A stretch of 64,000 nucleotides of DNA from Thamnaconus septentrionalis (GCA_009823395.1 CM020510.1:14202273-14266272); one strand, 5' to 3'; shown: positions 30,615-45,100, counted from the stretch's first letter. Made by a program: numbers and translations. Notes: generated from the letters alone by a model not told the origin.

Positions 30615-32143
30615 AACAGTGCTCAATAGGATACAAAGGTTGACAAGGCGATGCTGAAGGAGGCAAGAAATGGTTTGTTCTTGTTCAACCTGGGTGCTGT
30701 CACACGACACAGAACTTCAGTGCAAATTTAGAGAGGAAAAACTTTGTCTTGAGCTCCGGACGAGGGGTCACCTTGGGAATTCGTAGAGGGAACTTCGCTC
30801 TAAGCTCCGGCTCGGCGGATAATTACAGATTTCCTGTCTGACGCGTGTGAATTTTATTGTTCGGCGAGAGCAACCGCACGATAAACCCATTTGTTTTTCT
30901 TCCCATAGCTTTTCTCTAATTAAGCGGACCGAAAAGTTTTTACATCACCGTCCGCCACATTTCCACCTCCCGGTAAACATCGCTATCTCATTACGTGTTA
31001 AATATCAAGCAGCAGTATCAGCGACATTACAGCATACACTGTTTCTGTTCACAGCGTCTTTCACTTTGGGGTTAATCACCTCAGAAACACGCGCCTCCCC
31101 ACACTTTGATACTGGATAAACAGCCTGCGCGCGTGCATGTGAGCGCGTGCGTGCGCAGGCGCTTTAATTGCCACAGATTTCTTTGCATCTCACTGTTAGG
31201 CTGGGGAGATAATTTTGTTGTTTCAGGCCTCAGATGTTTGTCCTTCATTATTTTTTTTTGTTTCGCTTTTCTTTTTTTTCTTTTTTTTTTAAATGCTCGT
31301 CTGGTTCACCCAAAACAACTTGAAAACTCTAGAAAAATGTATTTTATTTTAAGGACACACACAGGCACACATACACACTCACAAAAAAATGAAGATGCGT
31401 TGTCCTTCACTGACCCTGATAGAAATGGAATTAGGTTTGAGGCTTTTTTATTCCTGATGTGATTTTTTTTTCTTGACCTTTTTTTCTATTCTTTGGGCTG
31501 TTTTTATAATGAGTAAATCTTCAAAAAAACAGAATATCAGAATATAGGAAAATCTCCCCGACTTAATCCAGCAAGGCTCCTCTTAGTCTTACATATTTAT
31601 TTATTTGCAGTTAATCTTGTAAAGCTCAATTAAAAAGAACAGAATGTTTTTCTCACACTTTAAATGTTGCAGCAGGCCTCTGTGACCGAAATAATTAAAT
31701 TAATTCTTCCAAATTAATTTCTGAACATGGGACCCAGTTCGGAGCACATTTTCTTCCTAAACTCACTCTGAACAAATGTGGCATTTTCAATCCAAAATAA
31801 AGGTTTTGTTTTAACTTTTGCATCCTGATGTAAAAGTTATACGTGCTGAATTTTGATGATGTTCATTTTCACTTGTAATAAGTCCACCACTCCATTGGGG
31901 TCACTGTTTGTGAGGCTGGACTGTGATTCATGCACTTATGAGGCCACAGTTGGAGAAAACTGACATCATGCAGTCAGTTGAATGTTAGTGGATACAAATT
32001 GTACATACTGTGATGTAACTATTAAATACATCAGACACTTGAATTAAAAAGTTAATTCAAAAGTTTTTTTCCGTGATACACATTTTTAAATAATTAAATA
32101 AAATTAATATGGATACACAGGAAAAAACAATATTGAACTAAAT

Positions 32144-32144
<1 letters not shown>

Positions 32145-32187
<43 letters not shown>

Positions 32188-32210
32188 TATTATTATTATT
32201 ATTATTATTT
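32145..32210. repeat. (TTA)n microsatellite
   Basis: About 22 TTA/ATT units with one interruption. Confidence 0.95.
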
Positions 32211-32737
32211 TTACACCTCTTCAAGCCCAAAATCACGGCCTGATTACACTAACAACTCCAAACTAACTGTCGCATGGAAAACCTCACAAAACAAACATAA
32301 ATGTACAACAAACATTTACATATGCGAGTGTCACAGCCTAGTCCAGGCAACAGGAAATAAATGTTCCCACTACCCCCCCCACTTAATGCTTTTATCTTGC
32401 CATCCCATTTTAATGATTGCTTTATACCGAGATAACAAAGCAAATTTCACGTGGTAACGCGGGAATTATTTGGCCTTTATCGAGGCGGCTCAAGGCTGAT
32501 TTTTTTGAGATAACGATATAATTAACACGTTATTATAACAAAAGCTTGTTTCCGCTTTCAGAGATGACGCCGTGTGGGATAAAACGCAGGAACCAAAATG
32601 CAGCACCACCTCATTCACATACGAGGCTAAAATGTATCTGGCCTCATGTTCAAACCATTCAAACATTCTTGACGCAGACGTCAAAAAATTTCATTCAAAG
32701 GTTAAACACTTCATAGTTGGCTTTGCCCCTTTAGGTA

Positions 32738-32738
32738 G

Positions 32739-32778
<40 letters not shown>
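32738..32778. repeat. (GTGC)n tetranucleotide microsatellite
   Basis: About ten GTGC/TGCG units. Every unit carries an alternating purine-pyrimidine GC step, so it could adopt Z-DNA. Confidence 0.95.
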
Positions 32779-33567
32779 ATGTTCAAGTGTGCAGATAGAG
32801 CTCAGTGCACTTGCCTTTGTTCACTCACTATTTACTCCCACATCATTTAATTATACCTCAGCCAGGCCGACTCCTACATGCCATCAATCTCAATCAATCA
32901 ATTAGCCGACTAAACAAGCCATGCTCAGACATTCGTTCGCTCTCAATTTCTCCATTGTGCTAATTACACTTTAACATGGCATTCCAAATTAAAATTGAAC
33001 ATTTAAATGGGATTAGAGCTGTCTAACCGAAACATCACAATCTCCGGGCTGGCGGCGCTGACAGCCGCCGCAGTCGTGCGGCAAGAGACGGGCTTCTCAC
33101 GGAGAAATGTTCTTGAAAGTGTTGGCCAAAGAAAGGATAAATAAATCTGAGGATCTCGCAAAAATAACATTCATTTGGCGTCGTGTGCAACGTCCCTCAA
33201 GGCCAACATTTTTATTTGAATGATTGCATGAGCGAGGAGGGAGAGTGGCTGGTGTCTGAGGTTAAACCATTTCCATTAAAGCTCGAATAATGTTATTGAC
33301 CTTTAGCTGCGATGGATCAGCCAAAGTAATGGGAAACGGAGGCACTGACAGAAATATGATGACAAAATTTCTTATGACTAGCAACGCGCTCTTCTCCCTC
33401 AAAATGCCTATCAATTTGTCAAATCACTTACATCCACATGTTCAGCCGGAGACCTTAACAGGGGCCCCGGAGCCTGTCGGTGTCAGTCAAGGTGTCATTA
33501 AAGATGTTTCTCCCTCTATCTGCACCATGGTACATGTCAGTCACTGATGGGAGCTCAGATTGCCAGA

Positions 33568-33602
<35 letters not shown>
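33568..33602. repeat. (CTG)n trinucleotide microsatellite
   Basis: About 11-12 uninterrupted CTG units. Read on the cadm1 (-) strand this is CAG. Confidence 0.95.
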
Positions 33603-33604
<2 letters not shown>

Positions 33605-33904
33605 GACCACGTTGAATCTACCTCAGGAGTGTTTCAGTTCCTTCAGAAAACTTAAAAAAAAAAAAAAAAAAACCCTCAACTGGGGATGTTTTTTTTTTCC
33701 TTAAAGCGTTTGACAAGTATCAGCAGCCGAGGATGAAAAGTGAAGCGGTTCAGTCGAGACGACATATTTGGAGTGTGCGGCGGAAAAAAAGGGTAGGAAG
33801 AATAAAAAAACCAACTGCCATCCTGAGCGTCGGCGCCGGATGCCACAGAGAAGCGGTGTTTTGATCAAGTCACAGAAGCTCGGCACTTTAAACATTGATA
33901 TCTT

Positions 33905-33910
33905 TTTATT
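33905..33910 (-). terminator. cadm1: Candidate AATAAA poly(A) signal for cadm1
   Basis: TTTATT on the + strand reads AATAAA on the - strand and is followed, on that strand, by AAGATATCAATGTTTA and a T/G-containing stretch. It is one of several possible signals, selected because the 5 kb upstream on the - strand lacks recognisable transposons. Confidence 0.3.
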
Positions 33911-36900
33911 AAGACAAGTACTCTTCTGATATTTTTTTTTCTCTTTTTTCTGTAAAAATGGTGGTGTGAACCAATACAAAATATGCATGGCCGCATGAGA
34001 AAACATTCTCTTCACTACACAGAAGAAAAATGTCACCTGGGTGCAGAGAAATTTAAAGATTCAACAACAACAAACATAAAAAATACAACCCTAAAACCGT
34101 TTAAAGGTCCGATAAAACAAGCGGAGCCCCGCCCTCGCCGCTTCCCCGCGTCACGCCCCGCCCCTCCCCACCCTCGAATTCCATTTAAACACGAGATTCA
34201 TCCAAATATCCAAGACATGTTACACTTCATTTATGAAACTTTTTGTCACAGTAAACACGCCATCGTTTTCATCTATGGAAATGTATGCTTGAGTCGACTG
34301 AATGCAAACAGATGCTTCAATGACTGTGGTCACATTCTATAGTAACTAAATAACCGATACTGTAGAAGCAAAGCGTTACAGTGGAGCAAAAAGAAGGAGG
34401 AAGAGGAGGAGGAGGAGGAGAAGAAGAAGAAGAGGAGGAAGAAGGTTTCATGAATATCGTTGTGATTTCTTTGACACTGACTGTACATAGTTTTCGTCTG
34501 CTTAACAAATCTAGGTTTCTTTCTTTAGGAACTAGGTCTATGCAAAATAATCAACGTTTACTGTAACAGTGCACCATATTAAGAACACATAAACATGTAC
34601 AAATGAAGAAATAAAAACATGTACATCTTGTCAATTCTTCACTTCTCGAATAACCGCGGTACTACAGTATATACTTGGGGCCTTAAAAGTTTGCATTCTA
34701 CCTGAGATGCAAAAAAAACACAACTATAAACACTCATGAACCTGAGAGAGTGAAAACATACCAAATATCAAGTATTTAAAACAATTTTTAAAAAATGGAT
34801 TAGATGCTCAGATTGACCCCTTATCTTTTCCATGATCAGAAAACAATTATCAATGTATATCCATTAAACACAACTACAGAACCCCAAAAGGTCATGCATG
34901 TGACACCAACTCTCTCAACTCTCCTGAAAAAAAAAAAAAAAAGTGACTTCCCATAGTTTTGACTTTTTACTTTCCCTTGAAGATATCCACAATAAATAAG
35001 GAATGAAGCGATGCAGAGCAAAACCGTGACCAAATTGAAAGGATTTTGCAATCGTATAGTCGAGACAATAAATATTACATCCTGGCAATACAACGCTATA
35101 GTCAGTGGAAGCTGCCACGCCACTGTGTTTGTCAAAGGGTTTTTTTTTTCTTCTATCAGTAATACCAGCTTTCGTTGCGCTCCAGGTTGTTACTGTGATG
35201 CAAGTCTACGGTGCAAGAATACAGATGACGTGTACTGATATTGGCCCTGTGAGATACAGGCGAGTAGTGTACAATATATACTGCGAGAGTGTACATGAGG
35301 GATAAGTGTACAATACTAACCAGATGCCTCGAAATCAAAGAAGGCACTAAATGAAGTCCTTCAGTCTTTTCCTTTTGAATGATAAGCATTAAGAGGAGTG
35401 TTTAAGGCAGTGGTCCTTTTTCAGAATACACTTTTTTTTTTTAACTCCTTACTTAGGGAATGCAACAAAAGCTCCCACTGATTAGCATACAGGATTTTAC
35501 ACATCTGTCTGTAACTGTGAGGCATTGTAACTCTGTCTCCGAGCCAGATTTATGATTTATGTTGCTTAGAGAAAAAAATAAAATAAAAAATAAAATAATG
35601 GCTCCTCTGTGGATGTTTGAGGCTGCAGTGAAATGTATTTCAAAAAAAACCTCAGTCCAGAGCTTGACACAAATCTCTGATAACTTGTAAGGCCTGCAGC
35701 CCTTCCAAGTTATCAAAGGCAGCCCAAAGGTGGAAAGTCTTTACAGGCAGTGTTGGAGTCGAACTGAATCATGTTTGAACGTCTTTTTTTTCAAATCTAA
35801 ACTTGACAATGGCAAAAAAGCAAGAATTTCATAGCTGGAAAATAAGCATGAAATAAAAGAATACATTTTTTCACACTGAATATTGAAAAAGAATAAGGTT
35901 TTCTTTTGAACTGATGCGTTGGTCAGTGTATGCAAGTAAGACTGGCACAGTATCACATATTACAAAAAAATCCTGCAGATTCTCTAATTCCAAAAAGTGA
36001 TTTCTTCTCTGTGGAGTTATGTTTGTCACTGTCCACCTTCCCTCTAGGTCCTGTCATCTCTTTCAATAATAAAAACATACAAACACATCTTCTCCTCTAC
36101 ACTGTGTTAATACTAAACGATCGCAGTACAGCCAGAACATATTCTCATTTTGCGCTAGCTTCAAGTGCACTATTAGTTCACTGTATGTGAGAGGAGTCGG
36201 GGCACAGGACTTGACTTTAGAGTTGACAAGTTGACATTCAAAATATTACTTTTTACTTTGTTAAACAAACAAACAAAAAAAAGATCGCCTTGAAATTAGC
36301 AACAATTAACAACAGCCGTTAGCACACGTGGAGCAGTCAAGATGAACTGCGATCTATTGTGATATTGGCGAGGAACAATGTCAAAGTGTCATCGCGTCTG
36401 CAGGAGCTGCAGCTGTCTGCTTCCATTTAGGACTACCATTGTAGCTTTAGCACTTAGCAACAATGTCTCCATCTGCCTCTCCAGCTGTTCCTTGCCCATT
36501 GTGTCAAATCTCACCCGTATGACTCGTTTTCTTTTGAGAGAATGTCAGTCTTAACATGTGCGGTGCACTTTGCAGCTGCAGGGGTTAAACTGGACGCCCT
36601 TACGGTTAGCTTGCTTCCCGGTAGCCGATACTGAGAGGTCAAGCCCAGCTAAGGAGCTAACTAGCGAACTGGGTCACTCTCTGTGGCAAACATAACCATG
36701 ATTCAGAGTAGTTTTTAGTGATTCATGGTTAAGTGACTGTCCCCACTTATGCCAGGATCAGACTACAGACTCTGCAAATTCGGAATGATTGCATTCAATT
36801 GACGGTATGTGCAACAGTGGCTTTTTACATCCAGGATGAACAAGTCTTGCATGTTAGAACGTTTTGAATTTTCTTGTCTAATGCGACACCCACCATAATG

Positions 36901-38981
36901 TTTCCCTGGAACTGACAAATATGATGACAGCATGACCCGTCAAGTAGAACACAGGGTTTAGGTTTACAGTTTTTGTGTCACAAAAAAGACTGCTGGCATC
37001 ATGCACAGTGTTTCGGTAGCAATGGCACAAAATTGTCAAAATGCTGTTCAAATGTTGTTCTTCTTTCTGGTTTTTTGAGAGCTGGAATCTTTGCCGCTCA
37101 ATGCTGCCTCCTTCAGGAAGTCCTTCTCATCCTGCCAGACTCTGCCTTACCAATGATGTATGAGTTGTGCAGTTGTGAACAATGATTGGTTGGGTTATTA
37201 CTTGTGGCGTTGCCAGCCTTCCAAGCAAGACACAGCAGGAAGTTATGGAACAGTTCCTGTTTTATCTGGTGTGGCAATTGTTGAGTAGTCTGACCCAGGC
37301 ATGAGCTACACACCAGCTTTACTTTGGAGCTCCAAGGTGAGAAAGAAAGCTGCTTTCTGCATTTTTGTTTTGTCAGGTTGAACTTAATGGGCCACTCAGA
37401 ATCCCTTAAACGTCCTCAGTTCCTCAGAGCAAATTATGCAAGTGTTGACATACTGTATTGTCTAAGTGTTATTTACTTTATATGCGTAAAATTCTATTTT
37501 TCAATAATTTTTCAGAACAAGTCGTTCTTTCTATTACCTCGGCTGAAAAACAATAATCTCAAGGATTACAAATAGCTCCATATCAGTTCATAGTTTGTAA
37601 CATTAACACTTCATTTGCTGTAGTTCTACTGGATAAAAAGTATCGAAAACTAAATCAATATTTAGTGCTTTTATAATTCAAAGAGAGCACACCAAATTGG
37701 GACGTTGATGAAGGGAAAATGGACAATGACTTGTACATACCACTTTTTTTGTATCCATTGAGGATTAAAGGGAAAAAAAAGCCCAGAAAGTTTTGTAGGT
37801 GACAGTAAAGTTACATGCTTTTAACATTAGAGAATTACGTTGATTTTGTCAATGCAAAACAAACCAACCTGTCTTGGCACAGTTGTGTTTGGAGGGATTT
37901 TGGGAGAGTTTGCCACAGTTTCCTGACGATTGCCGCTTTCTCTTGGTGACGAGGCTCTATGATCATTCAGGGAGCAGATGCACATAGAAATTAATACTGG
38001 AGAATGATCATCCTCTGTTCATTTACATTCTGCACTATGTAAAAAAAAAAAGAAAAGTAATTGACATTCACATCCTGGCATTGTGTGGGGTTCAACTTTG
38101 GTCAATTTTCATGTGACAGAAACAGCCAAAAACAAAGACGTCTGCGTGGTTCATCCTTCAGCTGGACTTGACCAGGACTCTGGATTCAACGTGCCTCAGG
38201 TCCTGCACCGCCCGCAGGTGAACTCCATGGGGCATCATTATTAGCATACATCAGCATAAAAGTTTGTGTGGCCGACACTTGCATCATAAAGATTAAATTA
38301 GTAATTAGCACAGTGAGGTCTACCAAGAAGCGGGGAGGTTCTGTGCTGTCTTGACCAATCGGACCACCACTTACATTGGAACTCACCCTGCAGGAAGTGA
38401 ATTTTCGCACTTGAGGGGCTGCAATTTCTTTTCTTTGTTCTTTAACAAAAAAAAACAAAAAAAAAACAAAAACAATGACCTGCTTGCTCAGATCTGGGTA
38501 CACAAACTAAAGGCAGCACATACAGAAACAGACCAGGCTCACGTAACCTTTCCCAACGGCCAAAAGCAAGGATTAGGTGGAGTACATGAAACAAGAAAAA
38601 TAAAGTTTTTATCCAACAAGCATGTGAGGGAGGGGGAACAAAAAAAAAAACCAACAACACAAAAAAACCCAACAACAAGAAAAAAAAATAGAACAAGGCA
38701 CAAAATTGTCTGTAAAATAATCAAACCGTACAGAACAGGCCCCAGCAGTCCAGGAAGGGTCGGATAGGAGACTCAGCCGTGTCTCTTCTCACCACTTGGC
38801 CGCGCCAGTCCCACTTTCCACATTCTTCTCATCCACCTCAAAACCTCACAACTGCCCCGTCTCACACCTCTCTCTCAACCAATCCGAGTTAAGACATCAT
38901 CTTCCCACAGCACCGCCCCCAACACCACCACCACCTCCACCACGACCAGCATTCCCACCCGTCTCTCCTGGCCCGCCCACT
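33911..38981 (-). other. cadm1: Probable long 3'UTR of cadm1
   Basis: About 5 kb of AT-rich sequence downstream of the cadm1 stop, with no recognisable transposon and no exon. A 3'UTR of several kilobases is known for mammalian CADM1, so this length is plausible. Content includes a purine-rich (GGA/GAA)n patch at 34388-34445 and many short A/T runs. The boundary is inferred. Confidence 0.4.
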
Positions 38982-39100
38982 TTAGATATAGTACTCCTTC
39001 TTCTCATCTGTGTTGTTGTGTCCGCCCTCCGCGTTGATGATGGCCGTGTCGGCGTCGGCGGCGTCGTCCGCCCCTTTGGCTTCATGTGTGAAGTAGGTGC
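38982..39100 (-). CDS. cadm1: cadm1 last coding exon (cytoplasmic tail, stop)
   Basis: 38 residues plus stop. The phase-1 entry completes the Gly of KG. It contains [20 protein letters not shown], the acidic Ala/Asp tail, and ends DEKKEYYI, a class II PDZ ligand for CASK, Mint and syntenin-type proteins. Mammalian CADM1 ends EYFI, so Phe is replaced by Tyr at position -1. Acceptor on the - strand: CCCGCCAG. Confidence 0.97.
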
Positions 39101-42100
39101 CTGGCGGGTACGGGAGGGGGAGCGGGGAAGGGAGAAACAACAACTGTATATCACAAAACACACAAAAAAGCTGCACGATTGTCTTTCTTATTGTGGATTT
39201 TGATGTCATTACGCTCCACTTAGAAACAACCCCACAAAACCCACTTGAACGTAGATGTGTTCATGATCAAGTGTGATTGCGCTGCCGGGTGCGTTACCTT
39301 TGTGTCTGGCGAAGTATCGACCGAGGCCGATGAGCACACAGAGGATGGCAAACATGACCACGGCAACCACTCCTCCGATGAGAGCGTGGTCAATTTTCTG
39401 TGGCGCCCCCTCGCCGGCCCTGGAGTCTAAAAGCAGAGAGGTGTGCGGTGAGTGGAGTCATGATACTGAAACGCATGTTTTTATTGTTTTTTTTGTCGCG
39501 TCAAACAGGTCAGTTCCTCCGAGAAACCTTTGATGTGTAAGATTTGATAAAGATAAATCGAACCATCCAAAGGAAAATAATGCAGCTCCTTCCTTCAAGT
39601 CCCTCGACTCTGTTCTGTTACATATTGCACTCAAACTTCACTCAACTGTCAATCAGTAGCGAGTAGTAACTGCAAACCGATATCCTCCATTTACAGCTGG
39701 GCCGCTGGAAAAACTGTGAAAACAAAATCAGCCGCGGCACCGACCCGGTTCACACCGACATATTAAAATCCCAGCGAGGTGCCGAGGAACCGCACACGCT
39801 CGCCCGTTGCACTCGGCCTCGTTCGACGAACCCTCTCTGGGTTTGATATAGTGGAGAATCGCTGTCTGACCCGCCGACGGCGAGCAACGTCGACGCATTT
39901 TTTTCATTCTTCCCCAAGACAGTTATTTCGCCGAGAGGCAGTCGACGCTGTCCGTAATTTCACACACTGTAAAATACAACACGATTTAAGGGGCCATTTC
40001 TGGAAGTTACGGAGCTCAATCATCAAGAAATAGACACAAGTCGGCAGATAAATTGGCGCCGGCGTCGCCGCGTGCAGAAAATACGCGGCTGCCTCAGGTG
40101 TCGGCCCGGCGCTGGCGCCGAGCGTCGCGCCAGATTTATCCGAGCACCCCTACGAGAACAAGGCAGAAAAAAAAAATATTGAAGCCTTTAAATTTTCCAG
40201 TCTCAGAATAGTTCACAGCCGTTTATCAATAGTCTATCTGTGCGCATTTGGGCTGATAGAGGAGTGTCAGGCGAGGGGCCGGGCTGGCGGCGGAGGCTGT
40301 TCTTTGCTGCATGAGAGAGCAGCTCAATTTTCCATCAATCTCACGAGCCGCGCTCAAAAGTTGAACGATTTCGATACGGAGGGGAGAGACGAGTGCTGCG
40401 GCGGCGGCGAGAATTTCTCGCCGAGTGGCCGCTCTCGCCGGCGAGGGGGCTACTAAAGTCGAGGTAAGTGGTCTCCGGCTAAAGCAACACCTTCCCCGAG
40501 GTTTAAGGTTACGTCCTGCGTGAGGACGTCTCGTTTGGAGGAAACCAATTAAGGAGGACGGCTCCTGAGCTTTCTCTCTTAGGGAAAAAAAAAGACTCGC
40601 AGTTCGCAGAGCCGGGCGGGGGAGTGTGTGGAGGGGGTGGAGTGGGGGGGGGAGTGAGCCACTGCGTCTCACCTGTTTGTTTACCATAGGAGAGCTGTCA
40701 GAAGCCAGTGGCTGTTCCCTGGAGGAGGAGGAGGAGGAACAGGCCTGTGTCCCATGCTAATGAACGTTCACCTGCTAAATGGCCCTGTCTCTTGCACCCC
40801 CCCCCCCAGCTGCGACCCCGAACCGCCCACCATTCACCTTGCCACCACCCACCACCTCCTCCACCCCCCCCCCCCCACCTCCCCGCTGTCTGGCGCCTGA
40901 CACATCCGCGAGGAAACATGCCGGGCTTCCTGGCTGCCTGGGCACAGCGTGGGACACTTTCATTTAACAGGTGGAAAAAATTCTCCGGGAGCGAAGCGCC
41001 GAGGCTCCATCGCCCAAAATGTCAAGGGGTGGGTGGGGTGGGGGGTCGGGGTGGTGGTGGCGGCGGCGGAGGGGGCAGAGGGGGGCGACCAGAGAAAATC
41101 CCATAACACCTGCAGTATCTGCAGACATGGTTGGCTGCATATCTTGCCTCGCCCGCGCCGACTACACCACCGAACAGCAGTTTTATGTTTGTCAGTTACG
41201 TGTTTATTACACAGGAGGGCTGCAAGAAAAAAAGAAAAGAAAAAAAAAAAAAAAACAGGATCCCCGACTTGAAGAAAAACGCTACGGCGGCACTCCTGTT
41301 CCTTCAACTCCCAGCGCCGCCTGCCTGCAGTGCATTGTTTGGGGATTTCAGTAAATACCCCATAAAACCAATGTTGTTGTTTTTTTTTTGTTGTTTTGTT
41401 TTTGGGGGGGGATTACGTAAACATACAGAACCCTGAGCTGCGCTGATGCATAATGCGATTGACACTGTACTCCCCAGACCTGGAACATAACCGCTGTCGT
41501 TTTGGTCGGTGTTACTTCAGCTTTGCGTTTATCTGGAGGAACTGCAGCAACAACCTGCTGCAACCAGAGAGACCGCTTCCCTAATCCTACGTGCTGTTTT
41601 AACTAATTATTATTATTATTATTATTATTTTTACACGCATCCTCCTGGTAAAGAGCCTATAGACGCTGGTGAAAAGGGGGAGAAAAAAGACAAACACAAA
41701 CACATGAGTGACCTCTCCACACATTCACTTAATGAGGTTTAGTCTCTGGAGGAACTGATCTGCCTCTGACTCCAGTGTCTGACCTTATGTGAAATAATAT
41801 CAGTCATACATTACTTCCTCATTTGGGGCTCTAACGTATCCACATATGAACAGCGTGATGCCTTCAGGCACATCCGCGCTCAATTTATGTGCTTAGAAGC
41901 CCACTAGGTTTTTCGAAAAGTAAGAAAAAAAAGAGGAAAAAAAACCCCAGCGAGCATCATTACAGCAGCCTCGATGACCTCACTGCTTGAAATAAGCAGA
42001 ATATGATTAGGTCTGTAATGAGCCCCCGTGTCCACAGCGCCGACACAGCCCTGCTCGCGGCTCCACCGGGGAGCGCTGACACGCTCACACCAGCGTCCTG

Positions 42101-45100
42101 ACAGGGTGTGCACAGCTGTGGGGATTTACGGGGGAATAGAGAGGATTTGCGGCTGATGCCTGTGTCCGCGCCGCGGCTAAATCTGCTCCGCTGAACCCTC
42201 GCGCCGTATGCTTTACAGTCCCACCTTCCAGTCCCTCTGTGCTGGAATGACTAATTGCCCCCCCCCGCCCGGCCGACGGGGGCCTCAGTCAGGATGGAGA
42301 TCAGAGCCACGAGCTTGTCGCCAGGCTGATTACGGCGGATGCAATTTCAGCTTTACCATCTTTTTTTGTTTCCTTCTGTTACCTTTTTTTTTCCTGGGCA
42401 TTAACAAAAACATGGCAATTTATGGGTGTAATTATGTGGCTATAATTGAAACAATGACTCTCCTCTAGCAATACAGCGCCGTCGCGGCTCGCACTGGATG
42501 TACCGACCTTGTGCCTGCGCAGCGGCAGGGACAATGGGACACGGCCACAGACTCAACCTAAGGAATGGCCGTTTGCAGCAGTAAATCGCCAACGTCCGAG
42601 GCTTTTGTGTCGGTCGCTGCTGCAAAAGGAAATGAATGTAATGAGATCAGCACTGAAGGACGGTAATCTCTATGGAATCTTTTTTTCCCCGCCCAGTGCA
42701 ATGTTGCCGTTGCAGCTGACCATCAACGAAACATAATATAATGCTTTTCGGATTGGACTTTGATTGTGTGTATTTTAATAAACCAACTAAACCACACTCA
42801 GGCCAAACTGAATTCCCATTCACATTATGCACTTTATCTAATACAATAAATGAAGGCACCTAATACATAGTTTAGATCAGTATTATTTAATTATATAGAG
42901 ATGTATTTAGCTTATGCTACATATTTAACTATACACCCTTAGCTGTACATCTCAGCAAAAAACAACATCACACGTCCTCTGTGTGACATTCTTTCACCCC
43001 TTTCGCTTATTGGCTGGACTGGATCATGTTAACACGTGTGTGTCTCTACTTCATCCTTTGGAACCACTGGCCCAATCCCAACACAGTGTAAATACAGCAG
43101 AAGTGGCAAATGTCACAGTGAAAATGGAAGACAAGAAGAAAAATATACGAAGACTGACAACCTCTCGCTTGCACTGTTGTGCACTTGCTTCCACAAAATA
43201 ATGTCCAATGGTTGTGTTACTCCCTTCTTTGCTTTGTGGAAGTTGCTCAGTACACTGGAGGCTCCTCAGTCTGTGCAGGGAGCTGCTTTATTGTGGCGTC
43301 TTTGCAGCAAAAAACTACGACACCTTGTGGTGAAAAGATTCCTCGTGTAGCTTCTTTAAACATGCGACAATGATCAGAGACTGAAAGGCAAAAGATGCCA
43401 CTACTGACCCAATGCCAAACGACCAGGGACAGCAAACTCCCGCCCACCTGCATCGCCCTCTCTGCCACCTGACCCTCTCTGTATTCAGTTTGTTTCTCTC
43501 CAGGAAAAAAGAAGATAAAAGCAGCAGTGGGAGAAAAAAACCCAAAACAAATTCTGATTCTCCCAGTGAAGTGGCTCAAAGTAATGCGGCTCATCAGCCG
43601 AGAATCAGGACACAGTGTGAGTTCACTGGCACATAACTTTCAATCTTCAGACCCTAATGTGCTAAGTAGAGCTCTCATAATCATTTGCAACTGCTCCATG
43701 AAAAGAGCAATTTCGCTACAGTGAAACACACTTTCAACTTCAGGGTGGGCTAGCACTACTAACCTGTTCCCCCGAGACCAATTAAAATGGGCTATTACAA
43801 TATTTTCTTTCCTTAATAACTCTTTAAATGGAAGAATAATAAAAAAATGAAGCCTGCAGGTCAGAAAAACACAATTTCAACTGGGAATCGGGATAAACAA
43901 ATGCGAAGCAGGGAAAAAGAGAAATAAGCATTCCTAAATGATTCCTCAGTTTTTCCAATGAAATACTTCAAAGGGTGATGATACACGTGAGAGACCAAAC
44001 AACGGCGGCGGACGCTTAACGGCTAATTATGTTGAAGACTAAAGTGTGCTCAGAACAGCCTTTGCAGAGGTCAATTACTTGCGTGTAGTTAAAGTTCCAA
44101 CCCCAAGAGTCGACAGCCGTGGAAACACACCGACAACGTTTAGTGTGTACCGGCACAGAGGGAGAAAACGACAAACACCAGACCTGCCAGACACGGATTC
44201 TTAAAGAAGGCCGCCATCTGGCTGTAAATAACAGTTTGCACTTTTTCTTTTTGGCTTGAAATTAGAAAGAAAAAACCTCGCAGTGATCCTCTGAATGAAA
44301 AGATGTATTGTTGTACTGTGCACCATGTGCATGTTAAAGGTCCTGCAATGGGCCCACTGTCAGATCTTCCTTTTCCGTCCTGGACTTTCTGAAAACTCAA
44401 CACACTTGCAAATGAGTTTTGTGACATGACGTAGGGCTGATTTACATTACTTTGCGTTTGGCGACCAGCGGACTGCTGTGAAATGAGTAAAAAATAACAA
44501 ATAAATAAAATCCTACTTTCTTTCTTTTGCCTCTTTTTTCAGAAGAGGTGTTTTGCATTAGGTCAGACTTAAAGAAAGAGAACAAAACCATTCAAATAAA
44601 TGCACAAATGTAAACATTTTTGTGAATTTTTAAAAATAATGCAATATTTTTCTACTTACTTTCTACTACTAGGAAAAATCAAGACCTGGAAATGTATATA
44701 ACATATATATATGTGTGTGTGCATAAAATTGGAAATGACGATCAAAGCTTGGCCAACCTTGTGGAAACTCTCCAAGGGTTAGTCTGATTTCATCTGCAGG
44801 CGGCGTCCGCTTGATAGACGCAGTTTGATATTTTCTGGAAAGGTTGATTGCGTGGAAGTGGTGAAGCTCGCCGTGTTGACCCGAGGAAACCCCCACCCCA
44901 CCCCCACCTTTGGATTATTTTGCTCCCTGAAGCCTATTTCCTCCTGCTGTAGGTTGCCACGTTTGATATTAGGGAGCCTTTATAATGGGGAGTGGCAGAC
45001 AAATCCTTGTCCCCCTGTCTTTCCTCCGCTGGCTGGCTGACAAAGCGCTGTGTTACCGAAGGCTAAGCCAGGATCTGATGTCCCTACCTCGGATTCCACT

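Larger units (their letters stand above)
30615..33904. other. Intergenic sequence with microsatellites, no gene recognised
   Basis: It holds a (TTA)n array (32145-32210), a (GTGC)n array (32738-32778) and a (CTG)n array (33568-33602). No exon or transposon is recognisable. The block at about 33020-33260 is GC-mixed and repeat-poor. Confidence 0.5.
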
